A stretch of DNA of 64,000 nt. It comes from Favolaschia claudopus (taxonomy: Eukaryota > Basidiomycota > Agaricomycetes > Agaricales > Mycenaceae). The notes below the pieces were generated by a model, which made no database searches, was not told the origin of the DNA, and was given only the letters and a program-made list of their open reading frames with translations. Each line of letters begins with the position of its first letter. The stretch's first letter is position 1. Where the stretch lies: contig JAWWNJ010000065.1 in NCBI GenBank assembly GCA_037176885.1, forward strand, positions 62,001-126,000, in the 5' to 3' direction. Position numbers and translations under genes: made by a program. Of this stretch, positions 10,171-19,718 are shown piece by piece.

Positions 10171-11683
10171 ATGTCTTCTGCTTCCATTTTTGCCTTCGCC
10201 TTCCTCAAGAACCCTCGTGTCATCGAGGAGACAAAGACTGTGGTCTTTGACAGTCAAATCTACTCTATAGGCGCGACCATCGGCTCACTTCGCTATTTCA
10301 ATTCCGACAACCAGGACTTCGCCGATGTTGGGTGCTATTGTGCGGTCATCCAGGTGTGTTTGACACCTTCTCATATCATTCGTATACTCACATCAATGTT
10401 TACAGCCTGCGCGTCGCTTAGAGTCTACACCTGGTATCTGTTCTTGCAGAGATCTGAGCCGATCGAAAAGCGACCTGGGTCGCTCGCACAAACTCTATAT
10501 TGTCTCCGTATGTATTATCTACCTCGCTTTTGTATTTTTTGCCCTGATATGTTACTTTAGATCATTCCTCTCGGCTCCCCGGACACCCTCAACAATCGCA
10601 CCCACGCTACCGTTCACGTCTGCGGTAGTCTCTTATAAACAGACAATATAAACAAAAAAGTCCTCGTGCCTGCGGTTGTTATATATTAGTCTGTCGCTTC
10701 CCACGGTGCATTGACAGGACGGTCCGCTTATTATGTAATCTCAAATTTCTCGGATTCACTTGCGCAATTTTCGACGCGTCTTTGCGCGTAGTTCGGACGC
10801 CATCCTTACAAGACTTCTCTATGGAACATTTTGACAACATGACGCGGGACGAGAGCTATCGAAATGAGTGAGTTTTGGTTTGATCCATTGGCCGGCGGCC
10901 AAAGGCGGCCAACCTTGCGGCGTCACGTATTTAGACTACCTACCCAGGTCCTGAAGAGTATGACCTTCGGAGAGTGTAAAAAATGGTTTTTTTATGCATG
11001 CTACTACCAAGACTATGCACAAATGGGCACCCATGCGGTAGAAAGGGCGGGAAAGCGCCGTGGGAACAAATTGCCAAACAAGATGATTATATAATAAGTC
11101 GACCCTCCTAGGGCCGGTGGCGCGGTAAGTTACAGACTACGTCTGCGGTGTTCCCAGCAACATTGACAAACCAAACTCGACTTTCGATATCAAAGCCGAG
11201 CCGTACCTTTCTGCAGACAATACCTTCTCGGTTCACTGTGTATTCCCCCGAGGTGAGAGAAGTACAAACCCATTCCAGGGAAGGGAAAGAGTGTTTCAGT
11301 GGAAGGCTTCCTCACCGGGCTTGAGCTAAACGATGATCGCTCAGTAAAGCATTTTATTGTCGACATCGAGAAGGTAACATTTCTCGGCAATGCCTCTTCG
11401 ACGGCGCAGAAGGCTGAGGAGAGTCCGACTACAATTAGTATGTTCCTGGCCTTCCTCTTCATGTAATCCACTGAAAGCTTTGCCAGTAAACACCGGTACT
11501 CCCGCACGCCTCACGTTTACTGGGTTCTTTGGAGATCAGGCTCCCATTAGTACCAACACTTCTGAGCCAAATCCGAAGAAGCACAAGCTGAACCAACACG
11601 CGAATGAGCTTCAAGACAATGGTCATCGCAGTGGCGGCGGCGCGAATAAACACTCAATAATCGAATGCCCTGTATTTGTATAA
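10171..11683 (+). pseudogene. 265-aa fungal gene, intact except for a MULE-like MITE insertion
   Basis: Exons 10171-10353, 10406-10507, 10561-10625 continuing at 11149-11252, 11300-11437 and 11478-11683. All introns are GT-AG (41-54 nt in the host part). With the insert and one target copy left out, the exons total 798 nt, exactly 266 codons including the stop, and the reading joins as HVCG|VPSNIDK. The protein starts MSSASIFAFAFLKNPRV, has a basic NPKKHKL near the C-terminus, and a VEGFLTGLELND segment. I do not recognise a named family; the layout resembles small lineage-specific proteins of mushrooms. The insert lies in codon 117 or so. It either kills the gene or is spliced out: a GTAGTC donor at 10625 and a TTACAG acceptor ending at 11135 would keep the frame, adding four residues. 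Confidence 0.7.
10626..11139. mobile_element. MULE-like MITE, copy 1, 9-bp target duplication
   Basis: 514 bp, starting TAGTCTCTTATAAACAGAC and ending TTACAGACTA. The 9-bp CGTCTGCGG is directly repeated at 10617-10625 and 11140-11148. Nine-base duplications are characteristic of Mutator-like elements. A copy with the same ends is at 13802-14307. It lies in an exon of the 265-aa gene. Confidence 0.85.
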
Positions 11684-11689
11684 TCAATT

Positions 11690-12449
11690 CAAGTGTCTAA
11701 TTTTTCTTCCTTGATTGTCAGTCACGCCAGATCACACCGTAGCGTAGCACGGGTAACTGCTATATTCATGATCAAGTGCTTCGTCTAACGCCCGACTGTG
11801 ATCTGTTGAAGGAGACAAATCTCCATATCACGATACAATTACAACATACCACAATCCGGGAATGCTTTCAACCTCCGTTCACCCTGTTCTACTTTCCGTC
11901 TCAGCTTCTGCGCTCGCGACTGTTGACTGTCGAATTCTTTGATATCCAACCAATCCTCAATTTCGAAGGCGAGTTCACGTTGACGGCCGGCACGCTGAGC
12001 GACAGAACGACGTGTAACTCGACCCATATGGGTTCGTGAATGAAAAGAGAGGCTCGGAGTATGAGAACTGCGCGGAAGCTCAGAGTACGCGTCAGGCTCG
12101 GAAATGCGGATTTGAAGGAGTATTTGACTCCTCTGTTGGAAAGGGTTCACTGGCGACTTGCCCTCGGTGAGGCACTCGTGTCACTCGTTTCCATTGCGGG
12201 TTGGCAGTGACGGTAATGAAAAGATTCATCTATAAGTATCTGGTAAGCGAAATGGAAAGTAAAGTATTAGCGAGTTTGCGATGCAGCCATTCTAATGGCT
12301 ACACAAAAGTCGAAATTCTGGCGCATTGCCCAAGGCTTACCAGCATACAAACTTCATTCTAGGCAGCTCTTGTGTAACTCGACATCATTGTTTGGGCCAT
12401 CAAAGTTTCCTAATCGGGAAATCGTTAGCCATTCAATGGCTCCAATGGC
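11690..12449. other. No supported gene
   Basis: A minus-strand frame (12150-11839) encodes basic, Arg-rich sequence (GRVTRRSVAQRAGRQR) without a clear family. It could be part of the Helitron relic next door but lies downstream of the Rep motif, so this is not claimed. Confidence 0.3.
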
Positions 12450-12672
12450 TCATCGCAAACCCTCTATTGCGAACATGTCTACCTTGCGATAATATCGCGC
12501 AATAGCCATAGCATCTTGATAGCGCTGTTGCATGTGGCGAGGACCACCTATGTATGAAGAAGGAAGCACGAAGCGCGTCCCAAGCTCGTTCAAGTCAACG
12601 TCATCATCCCGATGGGAGATGGCGTCCTCGAGACCGCTATACAGAGATGCGCGAAGCTTCTTCTGGTTGTGC
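12450..12672 (-). pseudogene. Helitron helicase-like N-terminal (Rep region) fragment
   Basis: The minus-strand frame reads YIGGPRHMQQRYQDAMAIAR, the conserved motif just before the HUH nickase region of Helitron Rep/helicase proteins, preceded by DLNELGTRFVLPSS. The fragment is cut on its upstream side at 12672 by a repeat also found at 54584. Without HUH, helicase or Helitron ends it is a remnant. Helitrons move by rolling-circle replication (family knowledge). Confidence 0.65.
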
Positions 12673-12800
12673 CGAAGATACAGTGGCCGCAGAGAACAAT
12701 ACAACAAGGTGTTTCGAGTCATTGACGTGGTCTCTGGGCTCAAACAAAATCCAGGACATGAAATATGAATAGAATGAAAATTTCTGAACCCACGACCAGA
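12672..12800. repeat. Dispersed repeat, copy 1
   Basis: Begins TACAGTGGCCGCAGAGAACA and continues through AAGGTGTTTCGAGTCATTGA and GACGTGGTCTCTGGGCTC. About 120 bp match 54584-54710 with few differences. Looks like the terminus of a transposon; no opposite end found. Confidence 0.6.
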
Positions 12801-13350
12801 TAAGCGTGCAGATTCACGAGAATAGTCAGGAGGAAAAACAAACGATCAATGGACTCGTCAAGCTCCCCATCTCCTTCAGCCTTGGGCAGCGGAATTGCGG
12901 GAAGAGCCTCCGCGTAATTGTCAGCAGAGTTCAGGATCGCAAGCAACGGTTGGCGGGCGGTGAAATTGTTACCGGCGGCGAGGGTAGAGCGCTCAGAATT
13001 CCACGAGATTGTCTTCTTGTGGTGCGCCTCCAATTGCTGGGGACTTGACTTGACTTGACTTGAAGTTCTATTATATGCCGTACCTGGCCAGTAGTGAGGC
13101 TATGCGGCAGTACAAGAGGGGAGGTTAAGGTTACATGATCACTGGTAGGTTACGGGACGATTATGGTAAACAGAAGGGGAAGTTTGCAGTACAGCCGCTT
13201 ATTGGAGTCGGTAAGGGTGCGCAACTGTCCATGCAGCAGTTCATTCCAGAACTGAGCGAAGTGGATGAAGTCAATGTTTTTCCAAAGCTCGTGTGGAGGG
13301 AAGTTGGATGATTTCCGAAACCTCGAGTCGCTGATGTACCTTTTGAATAT
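12801..13350. other. No supported gene
   Basis: Open frames on both strands lack family motifs. A short direct repeat, GACTTGACTTGACTTGA, lies near 13046. Confidence 0.3.
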
Positions 13351-13452
13351 TAGAGACTTTGCGGGAGCCACCGGTGGCTTTCGGTGGCTCCTCGAGTGCA
13401 ATGGTTTTTTGAGCCTACGGATCAAGGTAGCCACCATGACATTCTCTCAATA

Positions 13453-14334
13453 GAGACTTTGCGCAGAGCCACCGGTAGCCACCCGGTGGCTCTCACGGCA
13501 TGCGCTGTGCAGCGGCTGGTGGCTCGTTTGGTGGCTCGTCGCCCGCGTTGCAGGTGGGGCTTCAAGTATCTACATGGTACCTCTGTGACTATACCTCAAT
13601 GTAGTGAGGTGTCGTGGTTAGGTCACCAGTTTCCCGCTTTATTTGGTGCGTTTTTGGCCGGTTCTTGCAAAACCGACGGTTGGCGTGGAACCTTGGTGTG
13701 CTTCCTGGGGGTTTGGGAGCCTAGCGCTTCGAGGTCATCCAGGGGGATGAAAAAATGCCGAAGAAAATGCATGCCGTGAGAGCCACCGGGTGGCTCCCGG
13801 TTAGTCTCTTGTAAACAGACGCTACAACAAAATATATCCTCGTACCTGCGGTTTGTTGTAGTCTGTCAAATTGCTGTCATCGGCGATTGGAGGTGAGTCA
13901 AATGCCGTAATGATTTTAATCAAGTCGAATCAATCGCGTCGTTGTGCATTCTGCTACGTGTTTTAGTTACTCTGCTGTGCGGGGTACCTTTGGCAGCTCA
14001 TTTCAATGATGTTACTCACTTGAATGGAAGGAAATGGCTCAAAATTGAGGGAGATCGCAATTTGGTGGGTTGGCCGCCGGCCACCCGCGGTGTTGTAAAA
14101 GCCTGTCGCACTGAGTGAAATAACTCACTCAAACTTTATAGACCTGCTCGACTATGTTAATTTGAGCGTCGTGTCCCAAAATTTAGGCAATTGACGGGGG
14201 CACAGTGGTAGTATAAGGTGAATAGCGGGTGGGAACTATTTCCCAATTCGTACATTACGGCATTATGCCCACCTCCGTGCATCACCCCCGTGGCAAAATA
14301 CAGACTAGCTCCCGGTGGCTCTACGCAAAGTCTC
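13453..14334. mobile_element. MITE family E, inner copy
   Basis: Ends GAGACTTTGCGCAGAGCCAC and GGTGGCTCTACGCAAAGTCTC-type, TA on both sides. Subtracting the inserted 13802-14307 and one target copy leaves about 370 bp, similar to the copy at 41992-42398, with which it shares most of its interior. Confidence 0.75.
13802..14307. mobile_element. MULE-like MITE, copy 2, 9-bp target duplication
   Basis: 506 bp, starting TAGTCTCTTGTAAACAGACG and ending ACAGACTA. Direct repeat GCTCCCGGT at 13793-13801 and 14308-14316. Same ends and similar interior (GGCCGCCGGCCACC palindrome) as 10626-11139. Confidence 0.85.
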
Positions 14335-14436
14335 TAATAGGACGTACAAATGGTGGCTAATACAGCCACACGCTGTCATTCGGTCTCGAGAAAAACTGGT
14401 CACCGAAAGCCACTGGTGGCTACCGCAAAGTCTCTA

Positions 14437-15253
14437 TTATACATATACTCGTAGTGAGTATGCACGGGGAGGACAGCGAACAGAACCAATTGTCGGAGTT
14501 GAAGGAAGCGGTAGATGTTAGTGGGTGTGGTGTATAGTCGAGTTAATGCGTGAACGGGAGTGTCGTGGTGGTGGGGAACACCAGTCACGGTTGCGCGGGG
14601 AAGCGTGGTGATATTAAGTGTCTCTGCGACTGACTTTGAAATCCCGATGGTTTCCGAAGTCGCGATGCGGGTAGATACTCGGTGTCCACAAAAGTGACCG
14701 GAAATCCGCTTACATAATGCTTGCCAAATTCAAGGGGTGGCGGTAACAAAAGTTCTTGACCAGGACTACCCAAAACCTTCCTGTCGAGACCCCGGAAACC
14801 AGACCCACCACCACCAGTCGGCAATCAGCTGATGCTTGCTTAAACGGGCAATCCTTCCGAATACGATAGCAGAAAGTGGGCAAGTTGAGCGGCTAGTCAC
14901 CGTTAGTGGCAATATATCGACGGTAACTAGATACATAACACTCTGGAAACTATACAGTAAGGTTTTTGAGAACCGAAATGCAGCTTAGGTCGTAAAATCA
15001 AAGCAGAATGGCACCAAGCATAGGCCAGTTGCCAGAGATTGAGAATCTCACACTCATTTTGACAACGACAGCGAGGCGACGGTACGGAACGCCATAGATA
15101 TGGCAACACGGAGTGGACAGCTTGGTTTAGGCGAGACGGCACTGCGGCATCTGTGATTTGCGTGATGGATTGACATTTTGGGGATGCCAGGACCCCGGAG
15201 ATTGTCGGACACAGTCATCTATAACATGTTGGGTATGTGGACGATGGTCCACA
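14437..15253. other. No supported gene
   Basis: TACTCGGTGTCCACAAAAGTGACCGG at 14670-14695 resembles the Stowaway-like end used by families B and C. No opposite end was identified. Otherwise nothing recognised. Confidence 0.35.
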
Positions 15254-15387
15254 TAATCGTCATCACCAAAAGTAACCGGAATCAGAAATTGCATGTTTCC
15301 TGACACCTAAGGTAGGGGACAGACAAATACGGTTGCCCCACGTGATTTCACCTTTTTGAGAAGATGTAGTCCGTTCGACCTGTATTC

Positions 15388-15649
15388 GAGAGAAAATAGA
15401 AAATCCGGCTCAACAGTTCTGTGTAGATACATCCTGAGGACTCACCAATTGAATTATGGTGACCCACAGTGAGAACTGGAGGACTAGTTCCCAAATTGAT
15501 CGGAGACTTCACAAATCCCATCAAATTCTTCGTTTTGCATCAATCGGGAACTAGTCCCTCAGTTCCGCTGTTTCCAAATTTCAGGTGCAAGCATGTAGGC
15601 ATTGTGAGTCTTCACAGAACTGTTGAGCCGGATTTTCTATTTTCTCTCA
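15388..15649. mobile_element. Short inverted-repeat element, ~262 bp
   Basis: Arms GAGAGAAAATAGAAAATCCG and the reverse complement, about 37 bp each, enclosing a second inverted pair (GGAACTAGTCCC / GGACTAGTTCCC). No coding capacity. Confidence 0.65.
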
Positions 15650-15652
15650 AAT

Positions 15653-16211
15653 CCTATACATGAAAACACAAGGATCAGCTCACGTGAAAAGTAACATGAC
15701 TTTGACACGAAACCACGGGACCATGTCGAGATGTTGCTGCCGGCTGTCGAGATGTTGACGCCGCTTCCCACGAACCTTCCCGACGGCGCCGCGCACCGCG
15801 AGTGCAGCGAGCGGTAGTGCGGCGCCGAGGGCAAGCAATCCAGCAAAAAATTACATTCATACTCCGGGGTTTGGGGCGGAGCCCCGACAAGCTGTGCACC
15901 AGCCGTAGGGAGGGACGCGAGCGCAGCGAGCCGGCCCTGCCGAAGGCGGGGTGCTTAAGCTTGTACTTGAAAAGAGGGCCAGGCCATCAGTCGCGTGACT
16001 TTTGAGAGAAAATCACGGGGTTTTGTCAACATCCTACAACACAACCAGCTGTCGAGATGTTGAAACTCACACGCGGTCCGCGGGCAAGGAATCCAGCAAA
16101 AAAAATCCAGGCGGGGTTTGGGGCGGAGCCCCGACAAGCTGTGTACCCCCCGTAGGTAGGGACGCGAGCGCAGCGAGCCGGCCCTGCCGAAGGCGGGGTG
16201 CTTAAGCTTGT
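15653..16211 (+). repeat. GC-rich repeat, two tandem units
   Basis: Units 15653-15964 and 15965-16211, starting CCTATACATGAAAAC or ACTTGAAAAG and ending GCTTAAGCTTGT. They share the GGGGCGGAGCCCC hairpin and GACGCGAGCGCAGCGAGCC segment with the array at 5117-5923. Confidence 0.8.
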
Positions 16212-16219
16212 CCTATACA

Positions 16220-16564
16220 TCATCAGCAAATCTACAATTTGATTGCCGTGTTGTGGCTGTTGTTACGCGTTGTCGCGTTGTGCACAACAGACCCTGCCAA
16301 AAGCTACTACTTTGTGCCCTCCCCCCCGTTCACCGTCGACCTCAATGATGTTTAGGGAGGTAGGAATATTCTAAATACACACCTAGCATTCACCTTCGTG
16401 GCATTACCAGCACTTTTTCAAAGAGTTTTGTGGTGCCAAGACTGCTTGTTGTCAAAAAGCTGATCCGTGTTGTCGATGCAACGCATTGTCGTATTGTCAG
16501 CTGTTTTTTGCTGTTTTTAGGCGTTGTACAACAGCACAACAAAAGTGTCAAAACACTGATGATG
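16220..16564. mobile_element. GTT-rich insert with CATCAG ends
   Basis: About 345 bp lying exactly inside the start motif of a GC-repeat unit. Ends TCATCAGC and ACACTGATGA are a short inverted repeat. Dense in GTTGT words (GTTGTACAACAGCACAAC). A diverged relative is at about 28033-28185. Confidence 0.5.
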
Positions 16565-16969
16565 AAAACACAAGGATCAGGACACGTGAAAAGTAACGTG
16601 ACTTTGACACGAAACCACGGGACCATGTCGAGATGTCGCTGCCGGATGTCGAGATGTTGCTCCCGGTTCCCACAAACCTTCTCGACGGCGCCGCGCACCG
16701 CGAGTGCAGCGAGCGGTAGTGCGGCGCCGAGGGCACGCAATCCAGCAAAAAAAAAATCGTTCATACTCCGGGGTTTGGGGCGGAGCCCCGACAAGCTGTG
16801 CACCAGCCGTAGGTAGGGATGGTGAAAACCCAAAGGGGAAAGAGGTTGAATCTCGAGATCTGAGATGTGGACTGTTTCTATATTTGGACGGTGCAGCGAA
16901 GGGATAAATATTGGCGCTCGTTTTGGCCGCGAGCGCAGCGAGCCGGCCCTGCCGAAGGCGGGGTGCTTA

Positions 16970-18018
16970 CAGCAGTTTGCAGATGTAATGACACCACGTC
17001 GCATCACATGAGAAGAAAGCACAAAAAACACGTCTTCTTCTCTCCTTCGTATCTCTCTCGTTTCGACAACAAACAGCATGATTTTGGTATCGGAGGACTC
17101 GCCTTAATCCGGGCTTCAAGACGGCTGTCTTTTATCGCCGAAATCCTGACTTCATTTTGGCCGACACCCAGTCATCGTCATCGCCGTCTTGGACGCAATT
17201 CTGGAGGGAATGCCTCGTATGTAGGCGCGTTTGGAAGGCATTTCTAGTCGCTTTCGATCTATATGCATTTGTAGTGCGGATACCGGTTAGATAAGTTATT
17301 GTTCTCGTGTCTCTTCTCTACTTCCACCGTGATCACAGTTTGTACTCTGGTTTTGTTCCTTCTCAGGCGCACGTAACAATTCCCTGCCGTGCGTCGATTC
17401 AAGACTCGTGTATAGCACCAGTGGGGTGCGTCCTCAAAAGAAGAGGACGCTAATTTATCGCCAAATTTCGCTGTGGCGTATTCTATTTTTTGCTCGTTTG
17501 CCACTGGAGTCTGCGTAGCTTACTTAGCCACTTTGTACCACATATACAATACTAAGCATGCCAGATGACTATTTCTTAGAGATCTCAGTACTCATTCTGC
17601 ATGCATAACGCTGCTATGCACATGGAAACCGTAAGATCAAATGGTCACAAACAAATTACTTTTTCCGATAAGTTGTTACACCCGGCAGCCACAATTTAGA
17701 CTGCACATATGCTGAAAGCAACCAAAAATACCTTCCAAGTGCGCCTACACATGAGCGATTCCGTCCAGAATTGCGCCCAGGACGAGCGCGACGATGTTGG
17801 ACAAGCTGGATGTCAAGTGGATGTCGGCCAAAATGAAAGTCGGAATTTTGCCAATGAAATACCAGCTTCTTGAGGCCCGGATTAAGGCGACCTCATACAT
17901 ACCAAGATAGTCGAGATTGGGCAAGAAACGAGCAAGAACGAGGCGATACAAGAAGACGTGTTTTTGTGCTTTCTTCTCATGTGATGCGACGTGGTGTCAT
18001 TACATCTGCAAACTGCTG
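16970..18018. mobile_element. MITE family D, copy 1, 1.05 kb
   Basis: TIRs of about 70 bp starting CAGCAGTTTGCAGATGTAAT, TA at 16968-16969 and 18019-18020. It disrupts the terminal GCTTAAGCTTGT of a GC repeat. Non-coding. Matches the expanded copy at 28323-33452. Confidence 0.87.
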
Positions 18019-18044
18019 TAAGCTTGTACAGGTCGAACGGACTA

Positions 18045-19185
18045 CACCACCATTTTATTCAAATGTCAAAATAATGTCCGAGGTGTGATGTCCTCGGAAC
18101 CATGATTTGCGAGCTCCAACAGCTCTCAATTTCGAAATGTCCTCAGAAGCGTGGTTGGGACAGTCTGTGGATGGTTGAAGGACATCCTAGAAGGTTGTTC
18201 AAATCTTAAGATATATACTGGAATCTTAAGCTCGTCTGATTCAACAAGTACTGTATTTGGAGTAGCTATATCCCCCAATAAACTCCTTGTGACTTAGTAT
18301 TGAATGCACAATGTATTCCAAGGAAGTTCATGAAGTTCCTCGAGCGGACGCAACCTTTTGCTGCTGGATTTGGCGTCGAACTCGAGAAAACGATGAAGTC
18401 CCCACATCGCATCATGACGTGGCATCATTCAATGGTGATGTTTGTCATTACGGTCTCCGCTGCCACGTCACTCTCTTGTCTTCTTCCCTCATCCCCCCTC
18501 CAAACTCCTCGTCTTTCACGACACCCCAGAAGGAAGCTCGAAGCCTCTGACACTGTCATCTCTCCTCAACATCCCTTCAAGCTTCAATCTTCAAGCCTCT
18601 TCAAGTCCGTTGTGGCACGAAGATCTCTCCACCTCAGGCAAGAGTCGCAAGTCCGCAAGATCCAAGAACCTCACTGTGCAAGGCTGAGACTGCAAGACAA
18701 CGGTCGCAAGAGTCCAAGGCCGCAAGCTGAAAACTTCTCAAGAGTGTAACCCATGCAAACCTTCATCAAAGTCCTTGCCGTCGTCCTCCCCAAGCCTCTC
18801 TCATCAACACGCTTCGGCCCTCTCCCCACCTCTCTTTCTCTCCATCTTCCGGAAAATTATCATTTACTTCCTCTCCCTCCTCTTCTCCTCTCCCTCCTAG
18901 AATCATTTGTGTAGCCACTCAATGTATACTTTTGTTGCTTGCAATACCATTTTTTTATTTGTATTTTGATCGAATTTAAGAAGCAATTCAAATATTATTT
19001 ATGGCAAGCGCCGTCAGCAAACTGGCTCTAATGTCCTGGAGAGCTTCAGCGCAGAATGTCCCCAGGACATCATCGCCGACGGATTGTCTGGGAATCGATG
19101 TTTCGGTCTCCAGGGAATGTTTCGGAGATGTCAGCTAACAGCATCTGTCAAAACGTCCTCCGGAGGTCCGGAACAAACGGTGGTG
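18045..19185. mobile_element. TA-flanked element with CACCACC ends, 1.14 kb
   Basis: Starts CACCACCATTTTATTC and ends GAACAAACGGTGGTG, TA at 18043-18044 and 19186-19187. It splits the right TIR of the 3.9-kb element. The interior is CAAG-rich (18550-18760) with an AATAAA at 18276; no transposase. The CAAG-rich stretch resembles 41260-41470 in composition and may be LTR-derived (inference). Confidence 0.6.
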
Positions 19186-19718
19186 TACATCTTCTCAAAA
19201 AGGTGAAATCACGTGGGGCAACCGTATTTGTCTGTCCCCTACCTTAGTTCAGTCACCACGGTGCCAGAGCTGCCCTGTAGGTAGTAGTCAGTTATATGCT
19301 ACTGCACACAGAGCTGCGTTGACGTGCTGTGATTTTTGGGCATTGATATTTGATCCTCTTTTTATACTTATAACTCATGGTGAGAATGTGGTACGTTGTT
19401 TTTCAGGTCTCATTGAAGCACGAAAACTTTCTGTGAAGCCCTGAGCTGTTATATACGGCCACATAAGATAGGAAAGCTATTTTTCAAATGCTTACTGACC
19501 AGAAATACTGCTGACCTATTGCCGAAAAACGCAAAATCACTGAATTGGCTGAATTTTGAAAATCGATCTCTATGTTTGCTGGAATAAATTTGATGCCCGA
19601 CTCATATCATGTAATAGCAAACACCATATCAAGAAGATCTATGTTGCTCAAAGTGGTCTAAGTCACAAAATCTGCGTGCTAAAAGCAAGATTTCGGTTAC
19701 TTTTGGGAATGACGAGTA

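Larger units (their letters stand above)
13353..14434. mobile_element. MITE family E, outer copy with nested insertions
   Basis: Ends GAGACTTTGCGGGAGCCACC and GGCTACCGCAAAGTCTC with TA at 13351-13352 and 14435-14436. The host copy itself is only about 200 bp; the rest is a second family-E copy (13453-14334), which in turn holds a MULE-like MITE. Confidence 0.75.
16212..18027 (+). repeat. GC-rich repeat, third unit, interrupted twice
   Basis: Starts CCTATACA at 16212, is broken by a GTT-rich insert (about 16220-16564), resumes TGAAAACACAAGGATC, carries an extra ~110 bp at 16819-16928, then is broken in GCTTAAGCTTGT by MITE D (16970-18018). The last bases, TAAGCTTGT, are at 18019-18027. Confidence 0.75.
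15310..19244. mobile_element. TIR element (AGGTAGGGGACAG), 3.9 kb, itself full of insertions
   Basis: Inserted into MITE C. Left TIR of about 74 bp (15310-15384) starts AGGTAGGGGACAGACAAATA. The right arm is in two pieces: 18027-18042 (TACAGGTCGAACGGAC) and 19188-19244 (CATCTTCTC...CCCCTACCT), split by the element 18045-19185. Between the arms almost everything is other repeats, so the original element may have been a short MITE. Confidence 0.8.
15256..19716. mobile_element. MITE family C, copy 1, split by a 3.9-kb nest
   Basis: The left end ATCGTCATCACCAAAAGTAA (15256-15309) and right part (19247-19716, ending GGGAATGACGAG) together equal about 525 bp and match the intact copy at 49634-50162. 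TA flanks at 15254-15255 and 19717-19718. The break is at a TA duplicated at 15308-15309 and 19245-19246. Confidence 0.85.
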
